Assembly (NCBI GenBank): GCA_000711775.1
Contig: ARYC01000246.1
Coordinates: forward strand, 107,453-171,452
Source: Oxytricha trifallax
Lineage: Eukaryota > Ciliophora > Spirotrichea > Sporadotrichida > Oxytrichidae
Reading direction: 5' to 3'
Length of the DNA: 64,000 nucleotides
Part shown: piece after piece, positions 1 through 12,041 of the stretch
Layout: each line of letters opens with the position of its first letter
Numbering within the stretch: the first letter of the stretch is position 1
Translations under genes and position numbers: made by a program
The notes under the pieces: generated by a model
What the model was told of the DNA's origin: nothing
The model's database searches: none
Seen by the model: only the letters and a program-made list of their open reading frames with translations

Positions 1-667
1 TTAAATTAGAAAGTTAGAAAATTAAGGGAACATAGTTGTCTAACTTAGACGTACTGCCCGAGATTACAAATTTTTCATACGGATCACAAACAAAGCTTCC
101 ACTAGAGTGGCACAAATAAATCTTTGGAAGCTAAACCACCGAGAGAAGTAGGAGTTATTCCGGCTCTCTCAATTAGATCCATCATATGAAACTATCTTTC
201 TAACTGAAGCTTCAACTAACTAAGTGACCTTCGCGAGTAGCTCCTTCATCTAAGGAACATAAATTCAAAAGTAGTTGTGTCTTCTATGAAGCATATGATA
301 AGACTACAATAAACCAAACACTGAACTACAGAAAAACCAAGCCCACTCCGATCTCTTCAAATGAGAACCTTCAATCTTAAGTGTTCTGTAAGAATGAAAG
401 GTTCACATTCAAAAGTCCATAATAACTAGTCAACAACCTCACAAAGAGTCAATACTACTGACCTAAGAGAACATTTCTAATTGAAAACAACCTGTCAGCC
501 TTGACAGAGACTTATTTCACACAAATATAAAGCAAACCAACATTGATACCGTAAAGACCGAACAATAAAAAATACTCAACAAGAACAAGTTGTAAGAAGT
601 CTAAAGAGAAGCTACTAAACTAAACTTCTCACCCCATTGACACCTAAAAATCACTACCAAATAAGAA

Positions 668-815
668 TCAATGGTGAATCCCATCTGAACAAAGATATGT
701 GAAGAATCACTCCTACCAAACATACCAAGATATTCATGGAATCACCCAAGGAAAAATTAAGGAATCACTCATGAATCACCCACTACACAAAGATATTAGG
801 TGAATCACCCAAATG
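668..815. repeat. Degenerate short tandem repeat
   Basis: Imperfect repeats of a unit resembling AAGATATT-n-GGAATCACCCA occur five or six times. GAATCAC recurs at irregular 15-40 bp spacing. It lies inside the retroelement-like region and shows no convincing coding potential. Confidence 0.35.
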
Positions 816-1150
816 AAAGACTAAGTACTAAATAAGGAAAATATCGAAAAATAAAAACACATATCCAACATACTTCTATTTAATACCAAGTAATCAATGG
901 GACCATACATAAAACAACACATGACCACCGACACCTAAGCGCAACCAAAACGAATTACTTTTACCAGCTACGCTGGATGACCACAAAACCCTGAGACCCC
1001 TAAATCCCTAAACCCCATAGATACTAAATGATAATCTCTATATCAACCAATAGCAACTAAGATTTAAAATCTTAATAAAATATTTTAGTATTTAATAACA
1101 AGAGGATTTAAAATTTCATACTAAATAGTAATTTAATTAACAATTAAAAT

Positions 1151-1486
1151 ATGGCAAACCTAAACCATTTTAAGAACAACAACCTATGGTGTCATAAATG
1201 TGACAAACAAGAATGTATGGAGAAAGTATTTGAATACATGATCAACAGTCATGGATTCTAACAACAGCTGACAGAATACATCAGCTTCACAGTCTATGAA
1301 GATAGACACTATAGAACTCCTGCAGAAGAAGCAGTAGAGCTCTCAAGATATATTACCTAGTTCTACAAAGAACAAATCTACATATACTAGTTGGAAAGAC
1401 ACATGGTGAAAGAGAGAACATCATAGCAATTCATAAATGAATTGCATGATATACTAGAAGAAATGACAGACAAAGGACAAATTTGA
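1151..1486 (+). CDS. Small ORF with Cys-rich N-terminus in the retroelement 3' region
   Basis: The frame runs from ATG to TGA (111 codons) and needs TAA/TAG read as glutamine four times, so a standard-code ORF finder misses it. Residues 13-22 read WCHKCDKQEC, a short Cys/His cluster that could bind metal. The rest is charged and probably helical, with a Glu/Lys-rich C-terminus. It ends about 30 bp before the AAGGG...CCCTT hairpin and about 100 bp before the ATT tail, so it is probably the last ORF of the retroelement or its C-terminal part. The reading frame in the second element ends at the comparable place. I do not recognise a family. Confidence 0.45.
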
Positions 1487-1616
1487 GATTGTATAAGATT
1501 TATAAAATTAAAATATAAAAGGGCTTGACCCTTACAAATACATAACGTATATATTCATCCGGGGGGCCTTGAGCCCCCGATGAGGATTAATTATTATTAT
1601 TATTATTATTATTTAA

Positions 1617-3785
1617 TAATAATATAAGACTTATTTTTTATAAAATGCACATTTTTAAATAGAATTATTTTAATTAATTATTTCCAAAAAAATGATGGAA
1701 GAGAGCCAATGATTTTTATAAAGCAATGAAATTTGTAAATATTTGTTGTATTAATATTAAAGAAAATAAAGAATTAAACAATTTTAAACATTCAAAATCA
1801 ATATTACTTCAATTATTTATTTAAGAGACTTTATATTATTTTTTTCAAAAATTTATAATAAAACTAGGAAATCAAAATAAATTAATTACTTTAATTAATA
1901 TTTGTAACTAATTAAAGCAATTTATTCAGGTGTGATGTTAACATAGTTCGAATATTTCATTGAGTGGATTAAAACTATCTTTTCAGTTTATAATCTTATA
2001 AATATTATGATGGTCTTATGTTTATTAATTTATAATGAGTACTTCTAAACATTTGATTATTTTGACAAACCATTTTAGTGGCCATATATCAATATAATTA
2101 ATATTTGTTATAAAAATAAGTTTTTAAATAATTTTAATTTATTAACTAATTCGAAAGGAAATGAAATGGTAATTTAAATTTATTTTAAATACTTCCCTTT
2201 TGTATCGTTCTAGATAATTAATTTTCTTAATAGGCTATTGATATTTGTTATCAGATGTGGCAAAGCTATTTATTTTTGAGTGAAAGTTTGCTTTCAGAAT
2301 TAAGTTTGGCAATAAAATATTAGACTTATTATAATTCATTTGTCAACAGTATATTACCCATTAATTGATTTCACATGGAGTCTGTAGTTACCATTCAAAC
2401 ATAGTCTTAAGTTTTAATCATGTTTGTTGACTTTAATCACAGCCAATGAATGATAGTTGAATTTTGCTATATTTTTGAAATTTAGAGATGTAATCTCCCT
2501 ACTTTTGGTATATATCATCAGCTATTATTTTTTAGAATAGATTTAAACAGTATATTTACACAAATAAAGAGAAAGTCTACGCCTTAGTACAGATATAAAT
2601 GCATTTATTTAGATATTTTGCAATATTAAGCTACATTGACTTTCCAATAATTTCAATAATTGATAAAATTTAAATATATGTATCAAGATGGTTACTTTGT
2701 ACTTATACTTAAGAATAATATATTTGGTATTGTTTAAGCTTAACAGAAAATTTTTATTTACAGTTCTTGGGCATATTTTACAAAAGAATATAAACAGTCA
2801 ATCTGATACTTTGACTATCAATGACTACTACAATTTTTACAACAAGGGAAATTAACTTAAATATTGTGAAAATTCAAGCTTAAATACCTAGTTCATGTTA
2901 ATTGCATCATTCTTTCAGGGGCAGTAATGTATTTAATTATTTGATTGAAAACATATAAAATATTCTTATTAAGTATATTTTTAATTACCTAACATAAATT
3001 CTGTAAGCTAACATCAATAATATTTAATGAAGAATTCTTATTATATTATATAAAGAGTATTAAAATAATAGATCGTAGTATAATTTTCTTGCATCAATTG
3101 TAATTGATAATTTTTACTATAAAAAATAACATTAAATTTAAAACTTAGTTCAGTAATAAATTAAATAAATTACTTTATTTAGTTTCTGAATAATTTTTTA
3201 ATAAATTTATTTATTAATTATTAATCCGAATATGGTCGTTGATTAAAATGAATAATCGAATTCAATTGATTATTCTATTTATTAAATATAGCATAAATAT
3301 TGTTTAAAATTTGAAGTATGAAATAAAATAAAAAATGAAATAAAAATATTTGTTGCACTACTTACTTTATTTATATGCTGTTTTACAAAACTTAAATACT
3401 AATATTGCAATTTAAATTTATATTTCATTTTTAATTTATTATTTGGTATCAATAATTAATTAAAATATAAATGTAATAATAGGTTTTTATTAAGAATAAA
3501 TAATAAATAAAATATAATTAATCACAAATAAAAATAATCAAGCATTAGAGGGTTTTTTATAAAAATATTATTTTGGTATTAAGTAAATCAGAATATTTAC
3601 TTTTTTATGATGAAACAGTACGATTATATAGCAATAAAACTTAATAAAAGTCATTACTTACAATTTATAATTATATATTTTTCATTAAAAAACTTTCCGA
3701 ATAATTTCAAGATATAATACATTAACTAATATTAATAGAAATAAATAGATACCTCTTTTAATTTTCTAAACTCAGAACAAAATAC
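1617..3785. other. AT-rich germline spacer upstream of PABP-A
   Basis: Very AT-rich DNA without a supportable reading frame. It matches 27000-29254 upstream of the second PABP copy, minus the retroelement inserted there. It is probably the left flank eliminated during macronuclear development plus the 5' untranslated leader of the gene. The last ~60 bp before the ATG are conserved between copies. Confidence 0.5.
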
Positions 3786-3938
3786 ATGGAAACCACCTGT
3801 AATAACATTCTTTACTTGTATGACCTCCCCAAGGACAACATCTCCTCAGTCATCATTGCCCAAACCATCAAGGAGCGTACTAATTACGAAATCCAAGATC
3901 AACCACAAATCAAGAGAGACATCAACAAGCCATTCTAT
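3786..3938 (+). CDS. PABP-A block 1: RRM1 N-terminal part
   Basis: Starts at the ATG of METTCNNILYLYDLPKDN; ILYLYDLP is the RNP2 strand of RRM1. The block ends near KPF/KPFY. The apparent frame continuing to 3986 runs into IES sequence and is not protein. The pointer to block 2 is only 1-2 bp (T or TT), so the exact junction residue is uncertain. Confidence 0.8.
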
Positions 3939-3988
3939 AAACTAAAAAAAGGAAATAAATTCATTAAAAAAATTAATATTTCTTAAGT

Positions 3989-4011
3989 TTACCGCCATGG
4001 TCAGAATCAAT
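3989..4011 (+). CDS. PABP-A block 2: RRM1 middle (TAMVRIN)
   Basis: A 23-bp coding block reading TAMVRIN, the expected beta-strand region after KPF(Y). It ends in pointer CAAT (4008-4011), repeated at 4068-4071. Its counterpart in copy B is identical in sequence. Confidence 0.7.
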
Positions 4012-4067
4012 CATTATCTAAAAAGAAGTACCTATATAAATTTAAATTAATGTTATAATTGGAATAA

Positions 4068-4106
4068 CAATGACAGGTTCAAGGATGTCGCTCGAAAAAT
4101 GAAGTA
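4068..4106 (+). CDS. PABP-A block 3: RRM1 helix (DRFKDVARKMK)
   Basis: After joining at CAAT the frame reads RIN-DRFKDVARKMK, an RRM helix 2. Copy B reads VKFKQIAREMK with one TAA as Gln. The block ends in pointer AGTA (4103-4106), repeated at 4145-4148; the IES between is 42 bp. Confidence 0.75.
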
Positions 4107-4144
4107 ATAAAATAAGAAGATATATTATAAATGTACTTTATTTT

Positions 4145-4190
4145 AGTACTTTGGAATCAACGGCAAACCATGCAGAGCCCTTCCTTACTT
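4145..4190 (+). CDS. PABP-A block 4: RRM1 end (YFGINGKPCRALP)
   Basis: Joining at AGTA gives MK-YFGINGKPCRALPY; INGKPCR is a hallmark of the last strand of PABP RRM1. The right boundary is taken at a 7-bp pointer CTTACTT (4184-4190), repeated at 11590-11596. The copy B junction uses TAATT nine bases further right, so the pointer appears to have moved. Confidence 0.75.
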
Positions 4191-5592
4191 GTTCTAATTG
4201 ACATCCCCACTTTTCCACCTCCCTCACATAAATACATTTTTATGAAATAAATTACTCCCAAATCCTGAATCATATTGACTTCATGAATTTATTCATATAA
4301 AAAATTTCAAAATGTTTTTTTACATTAAATATAATACAAATTATAAATTTTCATTCGTAAGTTTTGTGAACTTTTCAACATAAACTCTATAAAACTATAT
4401 TTTCATCGTTTCCGTTAATATACTATCAAATACTTATAAATATTTATATTGAAATACCTTTAAATTTATACTTATACAATTCATATGATTAGTAATTAAT
4501 TGAAAAGATTATATAAAGTATATGAAATGATTTACAATTAAGTAAATATAATTAAGATTTTTAAATTAAAATTAATGTATGCTTAAGATGTTTAAAATTT
4601 ATTTATAATTACAACAATCAATTAAGTAAGTAGATTATGCAATTATTATTTTTAGTATTTATTAATCCTTAGAAAATATAAATAAATAAAGTGAAAATAG
4701 GAATACTTAAATTTATAATATTATGACATTGTAGTTTTATATTCAACGGAGTTTATTAGTTTTAAAATGTCTGGATATGTATAAATAAGAATATCACATA
4801 TTAATGCATGAGAGACTCCATCTTTTTGACGAAAATAAACATTTTATAACATTTTAGTCTTGTAAAAAATAATTTGGTGATTTAAAAACACTAGAATAAG
4901 ATTTTACATATAAAAATGCAACTAGCCGTATTTTATCTATTGAGAAAATGAGAGAGGCAAGTCAATCAATCTCTAATCATTATTTGATTATAATCTATTT
5001 AAAAAACCAATTTAAGAATAATCTTCTAACTAAATCAAAAATCAAACGTATATCTCGATTATATGAATCTTGAATCAATTTAAACTAGAAGTGGAAGTAT
5101 TTTTCCTTCAATACTATCAAAACTAAAATTGAAAAAAATAATTTATAACTAAAGATATCTCAAAAATACGATTCAACTTTTTATTAAATAGAATTCTATT
5201 ATGCTCGCCTAATTTATTATGTGTTTATTATTACAATTTAAATTTTCATGACAGAACTTTATGAATATAAAAGGTTGAATCATCACACTAAAGAATTTTT
5301 CTTTTTAAAAATACATGTTTTATAATAAATATTGGAATGCAAGTGAATATAGCTATTAAATTAAAGTTAATTTTTTTTCAAATATAGTATAAAATTAAGT
5401 AAAAATTAATTTAAAAAAAAGTCAAACATTTATTCAACAACTTTTTGACACAAAATTTATATTCAAAACCACAAAACCTTTTGAAAGTGTTTAATTTTTA
5501 TAAAAGTAGACTATTAATGCATTATTTATTAGGGTTTTAATAGGGTTTATGAAGGGGTTTAATGTTTAAATATTAGTAATTTAAGTGAGTAT

Positions 5593-7751
5593 ATGCGAGG
5601 TTTGGGGTCAGTTTATGACAGTGAGCATATAGATTTACTATTTAAATTGCGATATGGTTGTAATGTAGATGGTTATCTGTTCCAACCGAGACCCCCCCTC
5701 TCAGACCTAAAACGAGACCCCCCTCCCACCATAACTAGACCCCCTCCCACCTCAACAACATCCCAATTCATATGAAAATTTTGATTCTCGATGTTTTAAT
5801 CATTTTCCTTAATGACATCTTGATCTCATAATATTATTTTACATAAAATATATCATTTTTTAAAAAATATTTTTTCAACAAATCAAATGCTACTCTTTAT
5901 TAAATTTATTATTAAACAATTTTCACTACGTCCGTCGACTTTTTCATTGAGGTGTTCCCATAGAAAATTTATTAAGAGTTTATTTCTTTTTGACTCGATA
6001 ATAATATAATAAAATTTATGAGCCAACAAACTCATCCAACTTTATTTTAATAGAGTGGTAATCACTTTATTAATCTGTATTCGAAATATGATTAATTTTT
6101 ATAATAAATTTTTCCAATTTTCTATAATTATTACTATTAACATTTTTATAGAAACGAAGAGTTATGGAAAAAAATTCATATGAAAAAATATTAAAATAAA
6201 ACCTTTTTTAAACATGTATTATTAATTAATTTAGTAAAGGGACTGATTTAAATATAAATAACTTCTTGATTTATTTAAAGATAGTTAAGTTAAAAATAAT
6301 AATACATGTTTAAAAAAGGTTTTATTTAATATTTTTTCATATGAATTTTTTTCCATAACTCTTCGTTTCTATAAAAATGTTAATAGTAATAATTATAGAA
6401 AATTGGAAAAATTTATTATAAAAATTAATAATATTTCGAATACAGATTAATAAAGTGATTACCACTCTATTAAAATAAAGTTGGATGAGTTTGTTGGCTC
6501 ATAAATTTTATTATATTATTATCGAGTCAAAAAGAAATAAACTCTTAATAAATTTTCTATGGGAAAACCTCAATGAAAAAGTCGACGGACGTAGTGAAAA
6601 TTGTTTAATAATAAATTTAATAAAGAGTAGCATTTGATTTGTTGAAAAAATATTTTTTAAAAAATATATATGAGATCAAGATGTCATGAAGGAAAATGAT
6701 TTAAACATCGATAATCAAAATTTTCATATGAATAGGGATGTTGTTGGGGTGGTAGGGGGGGTCTCGGTTGGAACAGTTATCAACTCAGACCTATTTTTAA
6801 TTACACATCTTTAGCAAGACTGCTCCATAATTCTCCTGCAACTGTGAGGTCTCACTGTCTATTGGCATTGAATTTAAAGAGATTGCAACTTAATTCTAAG
6901 CCTAAAATACCTTTATAATTTTAGAAGAATCATATCGATTATCTTATTAATGATAAGACTCTTAAATACTGGGCTCACTTCTCTCTAGCCTAGAGAGCTG
7001 TGATGTTTCATCGCCAATTTCCTGAGCTTCACATCTCTGCTTAATCTATAGCAAACATATATAAAAAGAACTGGAATATCTTACAAGACAGTCAATCGCA
7101 TTAAGAGAGTGATTGACTTTAATGTTCCATTTTATAAGACTAATTTAAATTATATATTCGATTAAATTAAAAGGGCTTAAGATCATAATATAAAGTTCAT
7201 ACACCTGATGAAATAGTATTCACCTTTAATACCTTCATATCAAGGTATTTATACAAGAGGTATAATAATATAGAAGTATATAATTAAAAAGTTAAGATTT
7301 AGACTCATGCTATACTTAGTAGAATAAACGAAGATAAGGGCCTCGAGACTTATGTAATTCACCTTTACCCTCGTTCTATAAAGACTGAATAATATATTAA
7401 GTTCTTGCAATAACCCAGAGAAAAGTACGCTGACATAGAGATTATTCTATTCGTTGATAACTTGTTAGTTCATAAAACTAAAGACTCAAGGATGGATTAT
7501 GAAAGGCTAAAAAAAACACCTGTATTTAATGTTCCCTACAGGTCTCAGTTCAATGGAATTGAATTATAATGGGTTTATTGAAAGGCCACTACAAGAAACT
7601 ACTACTCTATCATTTGATACACGATTTGAAGATATATACAGTAGATATTATTAAGAGTCCTGCTAAGAGAGTCAGCGATGAGAAAGCTAAAGTATGCGCA
7701 AGAGAAGGGAGATTTTTTGTATATAAATAATTATTAGATTTAAACGAATGA
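5593..7751 (+). pseudogene. TBE-D transposase (DDE), interrupted by foldback element
   Basis: The N-terminus MRGLGSVYDSEHIDLLFKLRYGC (5593-5677) is cut by the foldback element at 5678-6775 and resumes with NYTSLARLLHNSPATVRSHC. Downstream are helix-turn-helix-like sequence, AHFSLAQRAVMFHRQFPELHIS, then the catalytic region with FVDNLLVHKT and VPYRSQFNGIEL. The ending is VCAREGRFF...LDLNE with TGA at 7749-7751. Besides the insertion there is a 1-nt loss just before the first catalytic Asp (near 7205). In copy B the same region reads ADEAVFTF. Related to the TBE 42-kDa transposase of the IS630/Tc1/mariner group. Confidence 0.82.
5678..6775. mobile_element. Foldback element FB1, copy 1
   Basis: A 1,098-bp near-palindrome. 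Both ends read TGTTCCAACCGAGAC inward, followed by C-rich segments. The arms of about 540 bp are almost perfect inverted copies (for example TTCATATGAAAATTTTGATT and its complement). It is flanked by a 6-bp target duplication GTTATC (5672-5677 and 6776-6781). The matching site in copy B (near 31450) has no insertion. No reading frame is visible, so it is probably non-autonomous. The second copy is at 23505-24669. Confidence 0.88.
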
Positions 7752-7757
7752 ATAAGT

Positions 7758-8545
7758 TCACATATTAAATTTGTCCGTAAAGGGATTTGGCTTCTCTTTC
7801 TTTTCTTCCTCTTAAGGCTTGCTTGGGCCTATGTTCCTACTTCTAGTGCCAGCCCTTACATCTATGTTCATCTCGTCTGGCTTTTATAAATCTTTGAAGA
7901 GCCTCTTACTCAATTCATGTTTTGCTTGAGACTTTCTCTCTCTGTTTAATTTGCTGCGCTCTTTCATCAAGTATATAGCAGTACCAGGTTTTTCTATAAA
8001 GTTAGAAGACTAAGCTTACTTGAGATGAAAGGATGCTTTTAAAGTTCCTACAGCCAGGTATCACTTATTTTAATACCTTGCTTCTCTTTTTCTTCAGGAG
8101 AGATGCTGTATCGTTTCTTGTGAGCTTCTTAAATAACTTCATTTAAGTACTCAGGTTTCAGAGTTGCAAGAACACCAAAGAAGAAGTTTCTCTCTGGCAA
8201 CTTATTAGAGAGCTGTAGATTTGATGGAAGGTTGAGAGCTACGTCCGGATCACTCATAGCATCGTCATATAGGTTTGTCACTGATATTTCAGGGTTTGGT
8301 ATCTCTATCATCCTAATTTCAACATACTTTAAAGCTTTTTTTTCTTCACTCAGTAAGGCTTTTAAGAATGACATTTTAGTTCCCTCTTAAGTCGGCAAGA
8401 ACAATCCAACTATAATGGATTTATCAATCTTAACTAAGAACTTACCTTGCTATACCAAATATATATAAAGGTCCTCTTTACTTCGAAATTTTCCTATTAA
8501 ATCTTGAGATTAAATTCTCTTCATTGCATCATTCATAGACTCCAT
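7758..8545 (-). CDS. TBE-D '22-kDa' gene, intact, one 26-nt intron
   Basis: Starts at ATG 8545 (MESMNDAMKRIQSQDLI) and ends at TGA 7760-7758, seven bases from the transposase stop (convergent). Exon 1 covers FRSKEDLYIYLVQQGK, LFLPTQEGTK, LPERNFFFGVLATL and AHKKRYSISPEEKEKQG. A canonical GT-AG intron of 26 nt lies at 7994-8019. Exon 2 reads KKPGTAIYLMKERSKLNRERKSQ through a Glu/Lys-rich tail to NPFTDKFNM. TAA/TAG occur as Gln. Product about 253 aa, basic, function unknown. The TBE-B homologue has the same intron at the same place. The uninterrupted frame suggests recent or continuing selection within this family. Confidence 0.8.
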
Positions 8546-8579
8546 CTTGCTTCCTCTTTCTAGAAATGTTAATGAAATT

Positions 8580-9000
8580 TAAAATTATGGATATCCATTC
8601 TGAATTTATTAAAATCTTATTTCTAAATAGGGATGACCTGCTGGAGGTCAACCTTGAAAAGATATGAGGAGAAGCATTGAAAAACTTGCCCAAGTTTCAC
8701 AGATTGATTTCCATTTTTATCAAACTTTCTCCATTAAATTGCTCCTAATAATGTTTAATTATTTTAGGAGGACCTCCAAATTAAGTTCGAGCTTTATTAG
8801 GAGTTAAATTTTAAGGTTAAAACTTAATTAGGAGCAGATTAAATTAAAAAATGCTTAATAATTTTACCTCAAAATTGAGTTAAAACTTGATTTGGAGGAC
8901 CTCATAGATAAACAAAACTTCATTAGGAATATTTTAATTTACTAAAACGAATAAAATTCTCATAAAATATGTCAACTTACAGTCTTTTATGATTAATTAA
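8580..9000. promoter_or_regulatory. Divergent intergenic region with GGAGGACCTCC repeats (TBE-D)
   Basis: Lies between the divergent starts of the 22-kDa gene (-) and zinc-finger/kinase gene (+). It holds repeats of AATTAAG-type spacers with GGAGGTCC/GGACCTCC palindromes in both orientations. The same position in TBE-A, -B and -C holds repeats of GGTACC palindromes. A two-way promoter or a transposase-binding array are both possible; this is inference from position and symmetry. Confidence 0.4.
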
Positions 9001-9108
9001 TTTTCTTTCCTCTCAGTAAAGAATCTATCAGAGTATCTTATACTCTACTTTAATAGTTTATCTAGGTAGTTTTATCATTATTATAATAAAATATATTAGC
9101 AAACTGAA

Positions 9109-10312
9109 ATGAGCGCTTACCTTTTAAGAAGAGCGGCATTACTTGGGTAAAGTCAATAAAAATTATCATTCCAGCAACCAAGAAAAGTAGAGACCAGAGA
9201 CGCTTGTGCTCAGTGGGTGACAACTTTGACTAGTCTAGCTTTGAGAATTAAATATAAGTTAAGTAGGAGGTGTCATCATAGAAGCTGTGCAAATTTTGGA
9301 GGAGGTTAAACAACCCACCATAGAGCATTCAATATTACCAGCAAAATAGACTATTAATGCAAAGAATGTAATTAAGTTTTGTTCTATAAGTCAACTTACA
9401 AGAGACACCTGAGAGATATACACAACGATATGCCTAGGCTATACCTTAAGCATTTAAAGAAGGATAGCAAATACGTCTGCGAGTTTTTTGAGAAGCCTTA
9501 TTCTCATACAAGAGATCTTAAAGGGCATTTAAGAAAAAGAACAATAAAAGCTTTGTGTTTATTCATGAACCTACAGGCAAAAGATTCCTATAAAAAAGAA
9601 GGTCAAGAAATCCATCCGAGTCTCTTAGGGTTGAGGTGTAAAAGTAAGTCAAAATGAAGAAAGCTGTCAAGAACCTCCCATTCTCAGAGATCAACAAAAT
9701 TATGGTAAAAATCGAGGCTATGAAGATTCCTGTCTTGAAATTTATTGACTTAGTTCTTGTCTTAAAAGCTACCTCACTCTAGAGGATAAAATAGAGAAGA
9801 GAGTTATTACAGATGACTAATACGCTTGCAAAATTTATCCTTTCAATTACTTTCTTGCCGATGACAAGTTCTAAATGGTATTTGCAAAAGAGTAATATGG
9901 TCTTTAATAAGCAAAATTTAAAGATTGCAGGCACATAATTTAGCTTGATGCCATTTTACTTGGATAAATTATTTAGCGCTTCCCCTCCTTGAAATGACTT
10001 ACAGAGAGTTTTTATCTGACAACAGATGCCTAAGTTAAAATGGCTAGATAGTACAACAGATAGTTGAGGGAATAGAAGAGCTTCATAAGCTCGGTTAAAA
10101 TCATAGAGACATAAAGCCAGAAAATATAATCAAAGACTTTCAACCACTAAGAGTCTATATTATTTATTTCAACAGGGAAAGTCTCTGTGCTAGGAAATGC
10201 AAAATGCACTCCTGGATATTTCCCCGAGAGAGAAGATTGGAGAGATGGGGATATAGCATGAGATATATGGGCATTAACAGCAATAATATTGATAAAATAT
10301 AAAGCAATTGGA
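9109..10312 (+). pseudogene. TBE-D zinc-finger/protein kinase gene, decayed
   Basis: The start MSAYLLRRAALLGQSQQKLSF resembles the start of the same gene in TBE-C. It then shows remnants of two C2H2 fingers (YKRHLRDIH; YVCEFFEKPYSHTRDLKGHL, second Cys lost). A kinase-like domain follows, with the catalytic loop EELHKLGQNHRDIKPEN near 10075-10125 and a DIWALTAIIL segment. Several frame changes and TGA codons interrupt it, including a TGG-to-TGA change at 10259-10261 that is also present in TBE-E. Corresponds to the TBE 57-kDa zinc-finger kinase. Confidence 0.78.
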
Positions 10313-11589
10313 AAATAATAACTGCCAATAATTACCTATATATATTAATTAAATCATAAGTATCAGTGATAAAAATGAAAAAATGAAAAAATAAAGAGAA
10401 TTCTATGATTATTAGTTATTTATTTTTGAGAGAATAATTATGGTCATGTTTATTTAATTTATTTTTAACTTTTCTAAAATCTTTCTATTCTTGCGAAAGA
10501 AGACAGTTAGTCAGATAGTTTAAGGTATAGGAAGCAAAATTCTGTATTAGTATTTTTTGTGAGAGAATACAAGATCTGGGTTCGATGATGAAAATCATAA
10601 AAAATTAAATTAATGAGAAAATGTAAGTTTCACAAATGGCAAATATATATATATATCAAATATTTTTGAGTAATTTTGTAATATGATTTGTTTACTTACC
10701 ATTCTGATATATTATAAAAAGGCGTTGCTAATTTACAGAGGTTTTGAGCATTTATTGAAATTTTATATCCCATTTATACATTTATCTAATTAAATATATT
10801 TATATTACGTTGCTTTATTTGATTTAAATAATTTTTCATATTTTTTAAATAAATTATCGATAATAGAGAGTGATATGCCAAAGAAAGATTACTTTAGATG
10901 TAAGAATGAGAGAGATTCTAAGTAAAGAATTAAGCAATATCAAAATAAAAACAGAATCATTGAGGTCTCATAGAGCTTGCATACTCTACAATAATCAAAC
11001 TAAGCAATGAAAATTAAGCAATGCTAGATAAAATCAAACAAAAACTTGGAAAGATAAAATTCAAAGAACTACCGCATCACTATAAGCTTATGTTTGTGTT
11101 AAATATTTAAAAAACTAGCTTTATATACTCACTTATAATACTTATTTTTAAAAATTAAACCCCTACATAAACCCTAATAAAGTATGCGTTAATAGTCTAC
11201 TTTTACCAATAAAAACTCAATCAAACAATTTCAGGTGTTTAGGGGTTTTAATTCTTGAGATATAAATATATTAAGTTAAAATTTATGCATGTTAAATTGA
11301 TTAACTAATTAATCGTATCTATCTAAGGGAAATAATAAAACTACATTTTTCATTTGAATAAGTAGTTAAAATTACCAGTTTTAATGATATAATATAAATA
11401 ACCCGTGTATATTCTATGAGATATGGTTGGAAAATATTTTAAAAGTTTTTTTTATGAGATTAAAAAGGTCATGAAAAAAAATGATTCAAGCTCTGGATGA
11501 ATTCTTTTCATTAAAAAATGGCATATTTTACAGAGGTAATGGAAGGATAGTGTTTGGGTAGGTGAGGGGTAGGAGTGTGAGTGAGAACA

Positions 11590-12041
11590 CTTACTTAAAA
11601 AATACCATATAAACTCTAGAAAATGAGATGGGGAAGACAAACGTTCTGTTAGTTAAAAATCTTGACAAGAGCATCACTTCTCAACAGCTAGACGAAACAT
11701 TCGCCAAAGTTTTCGGTGACGATGCTGTTCTCTCTGCCAAGGTCTCAATCGACTCTGACTACTCATCCAGAGGATATGGTTTCGTATTATTTGCCTGCAC
11801 ATAACTAGCTGAGCAAGCTCTTGCTAAAGCTAGTGAGTTCAATTTCGAGATCAGCCCTCATTAATCAAAGAATAGCAAAGAACTAAGCAAGACTTTCAAC
11901 TGCATCTACATCAAAAATTTCCCCATTAACTGGAATTAGGAAAAAATTGAGGAAATCTTTGGCCAATATGGTACCATCAAGAACACTGTTGTCATGATGG
12001 GCAAGGTCCAAGGTACCGACGAAGAGGCACCATTCGCATTT
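11590..12041 (+). CDS. PABP-A block 5: linker, RRM2 and start of RRM3
   Basis: Joined at CTTACTT it reads PYLKNTIQTLENEMGKTN, then RRM2 with RNP2 VLLVKNL and RNP1 RGYGFVLF, then RRM3 start with IYIKNF and GQYGTIKNTVVM. It ends at EEAPFAF in pointer ATTT (12038-12041), repeated at 14623-14626. In-frame TAA/TAG codons at conserved Gln positions support the ciliate code. Confidence 0.88.

Larger units (their letters stand above)
1..1612 (+). mobile_element. Non-LTR retrotransposon-like element, 3' part with (ATT)n tail
   Basis: This A/C-rich stretch ends in a run of ATT trinucleotides (about 1586-1612). Just before the tail are two GC-rich hairpins: AAGGGCTTGACCCTT at 1519-1533 and a stronger one at 1555-1583 (CGGGGG paired with CCCCCG). 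The second element at 25364-26937, on the other strand, shares the AAGGG-loop-CCCTT hairpin followed by a similar spacer and an ATT run. A 3' microsatellite tail and a conserved 3' hairpin are typical of LINE/SINE-like retroelements. The 5' end is outside the window. Positions 1-189 are open in frame 1 with TAA/TAG as Gln, ending in TGA. No reverse transcriptase motif is visible here, so the family call is inference. Confidence 0.5.
5464..11250. mobile_element. TBE-D, telomere-bearing element in PABP-A IES 4
   Basis: The left end carries a degenerate telomere-like 17-mer CAAAACCACAAAACCTT (5464-5480) preceded by ATT. The right end carries the inverse motif (11234-11250) followed by ATT, so the ANT target duplication is ATT. 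Terminal inverted repeats extend well over 100 bp (shared GTAGACTATTAATGC and TTATTAGGGTTT segments). Gene order: transposase (+), basic '22-kDa' protein (-), zinc-finger/kinase (+). This is the known three-gene plan of TBE transposons, in the opposite orientation to TBE-A, -B and -C. About 1.1 kb of its 5.8 kb is a nested foldback element. Only the 22-kDa gene is intact. Confidence 0.88.

Noticed and set aside
3940..3986. PABP-A frame continuing as KLKKGNKFIKKINIS
   Set aside because: This is IES sequence read through by chance. The paralogue differs here, and the true continuation (TAMVRIN) lies in another frame after a pointer.
5678..5775. Proline-rich tail of the MRGLGSVYDSEH frame
   Set aside because: It is translation into the foldback element's C-rich end. 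The uninterrupted copy B shows the real transposase continuation.
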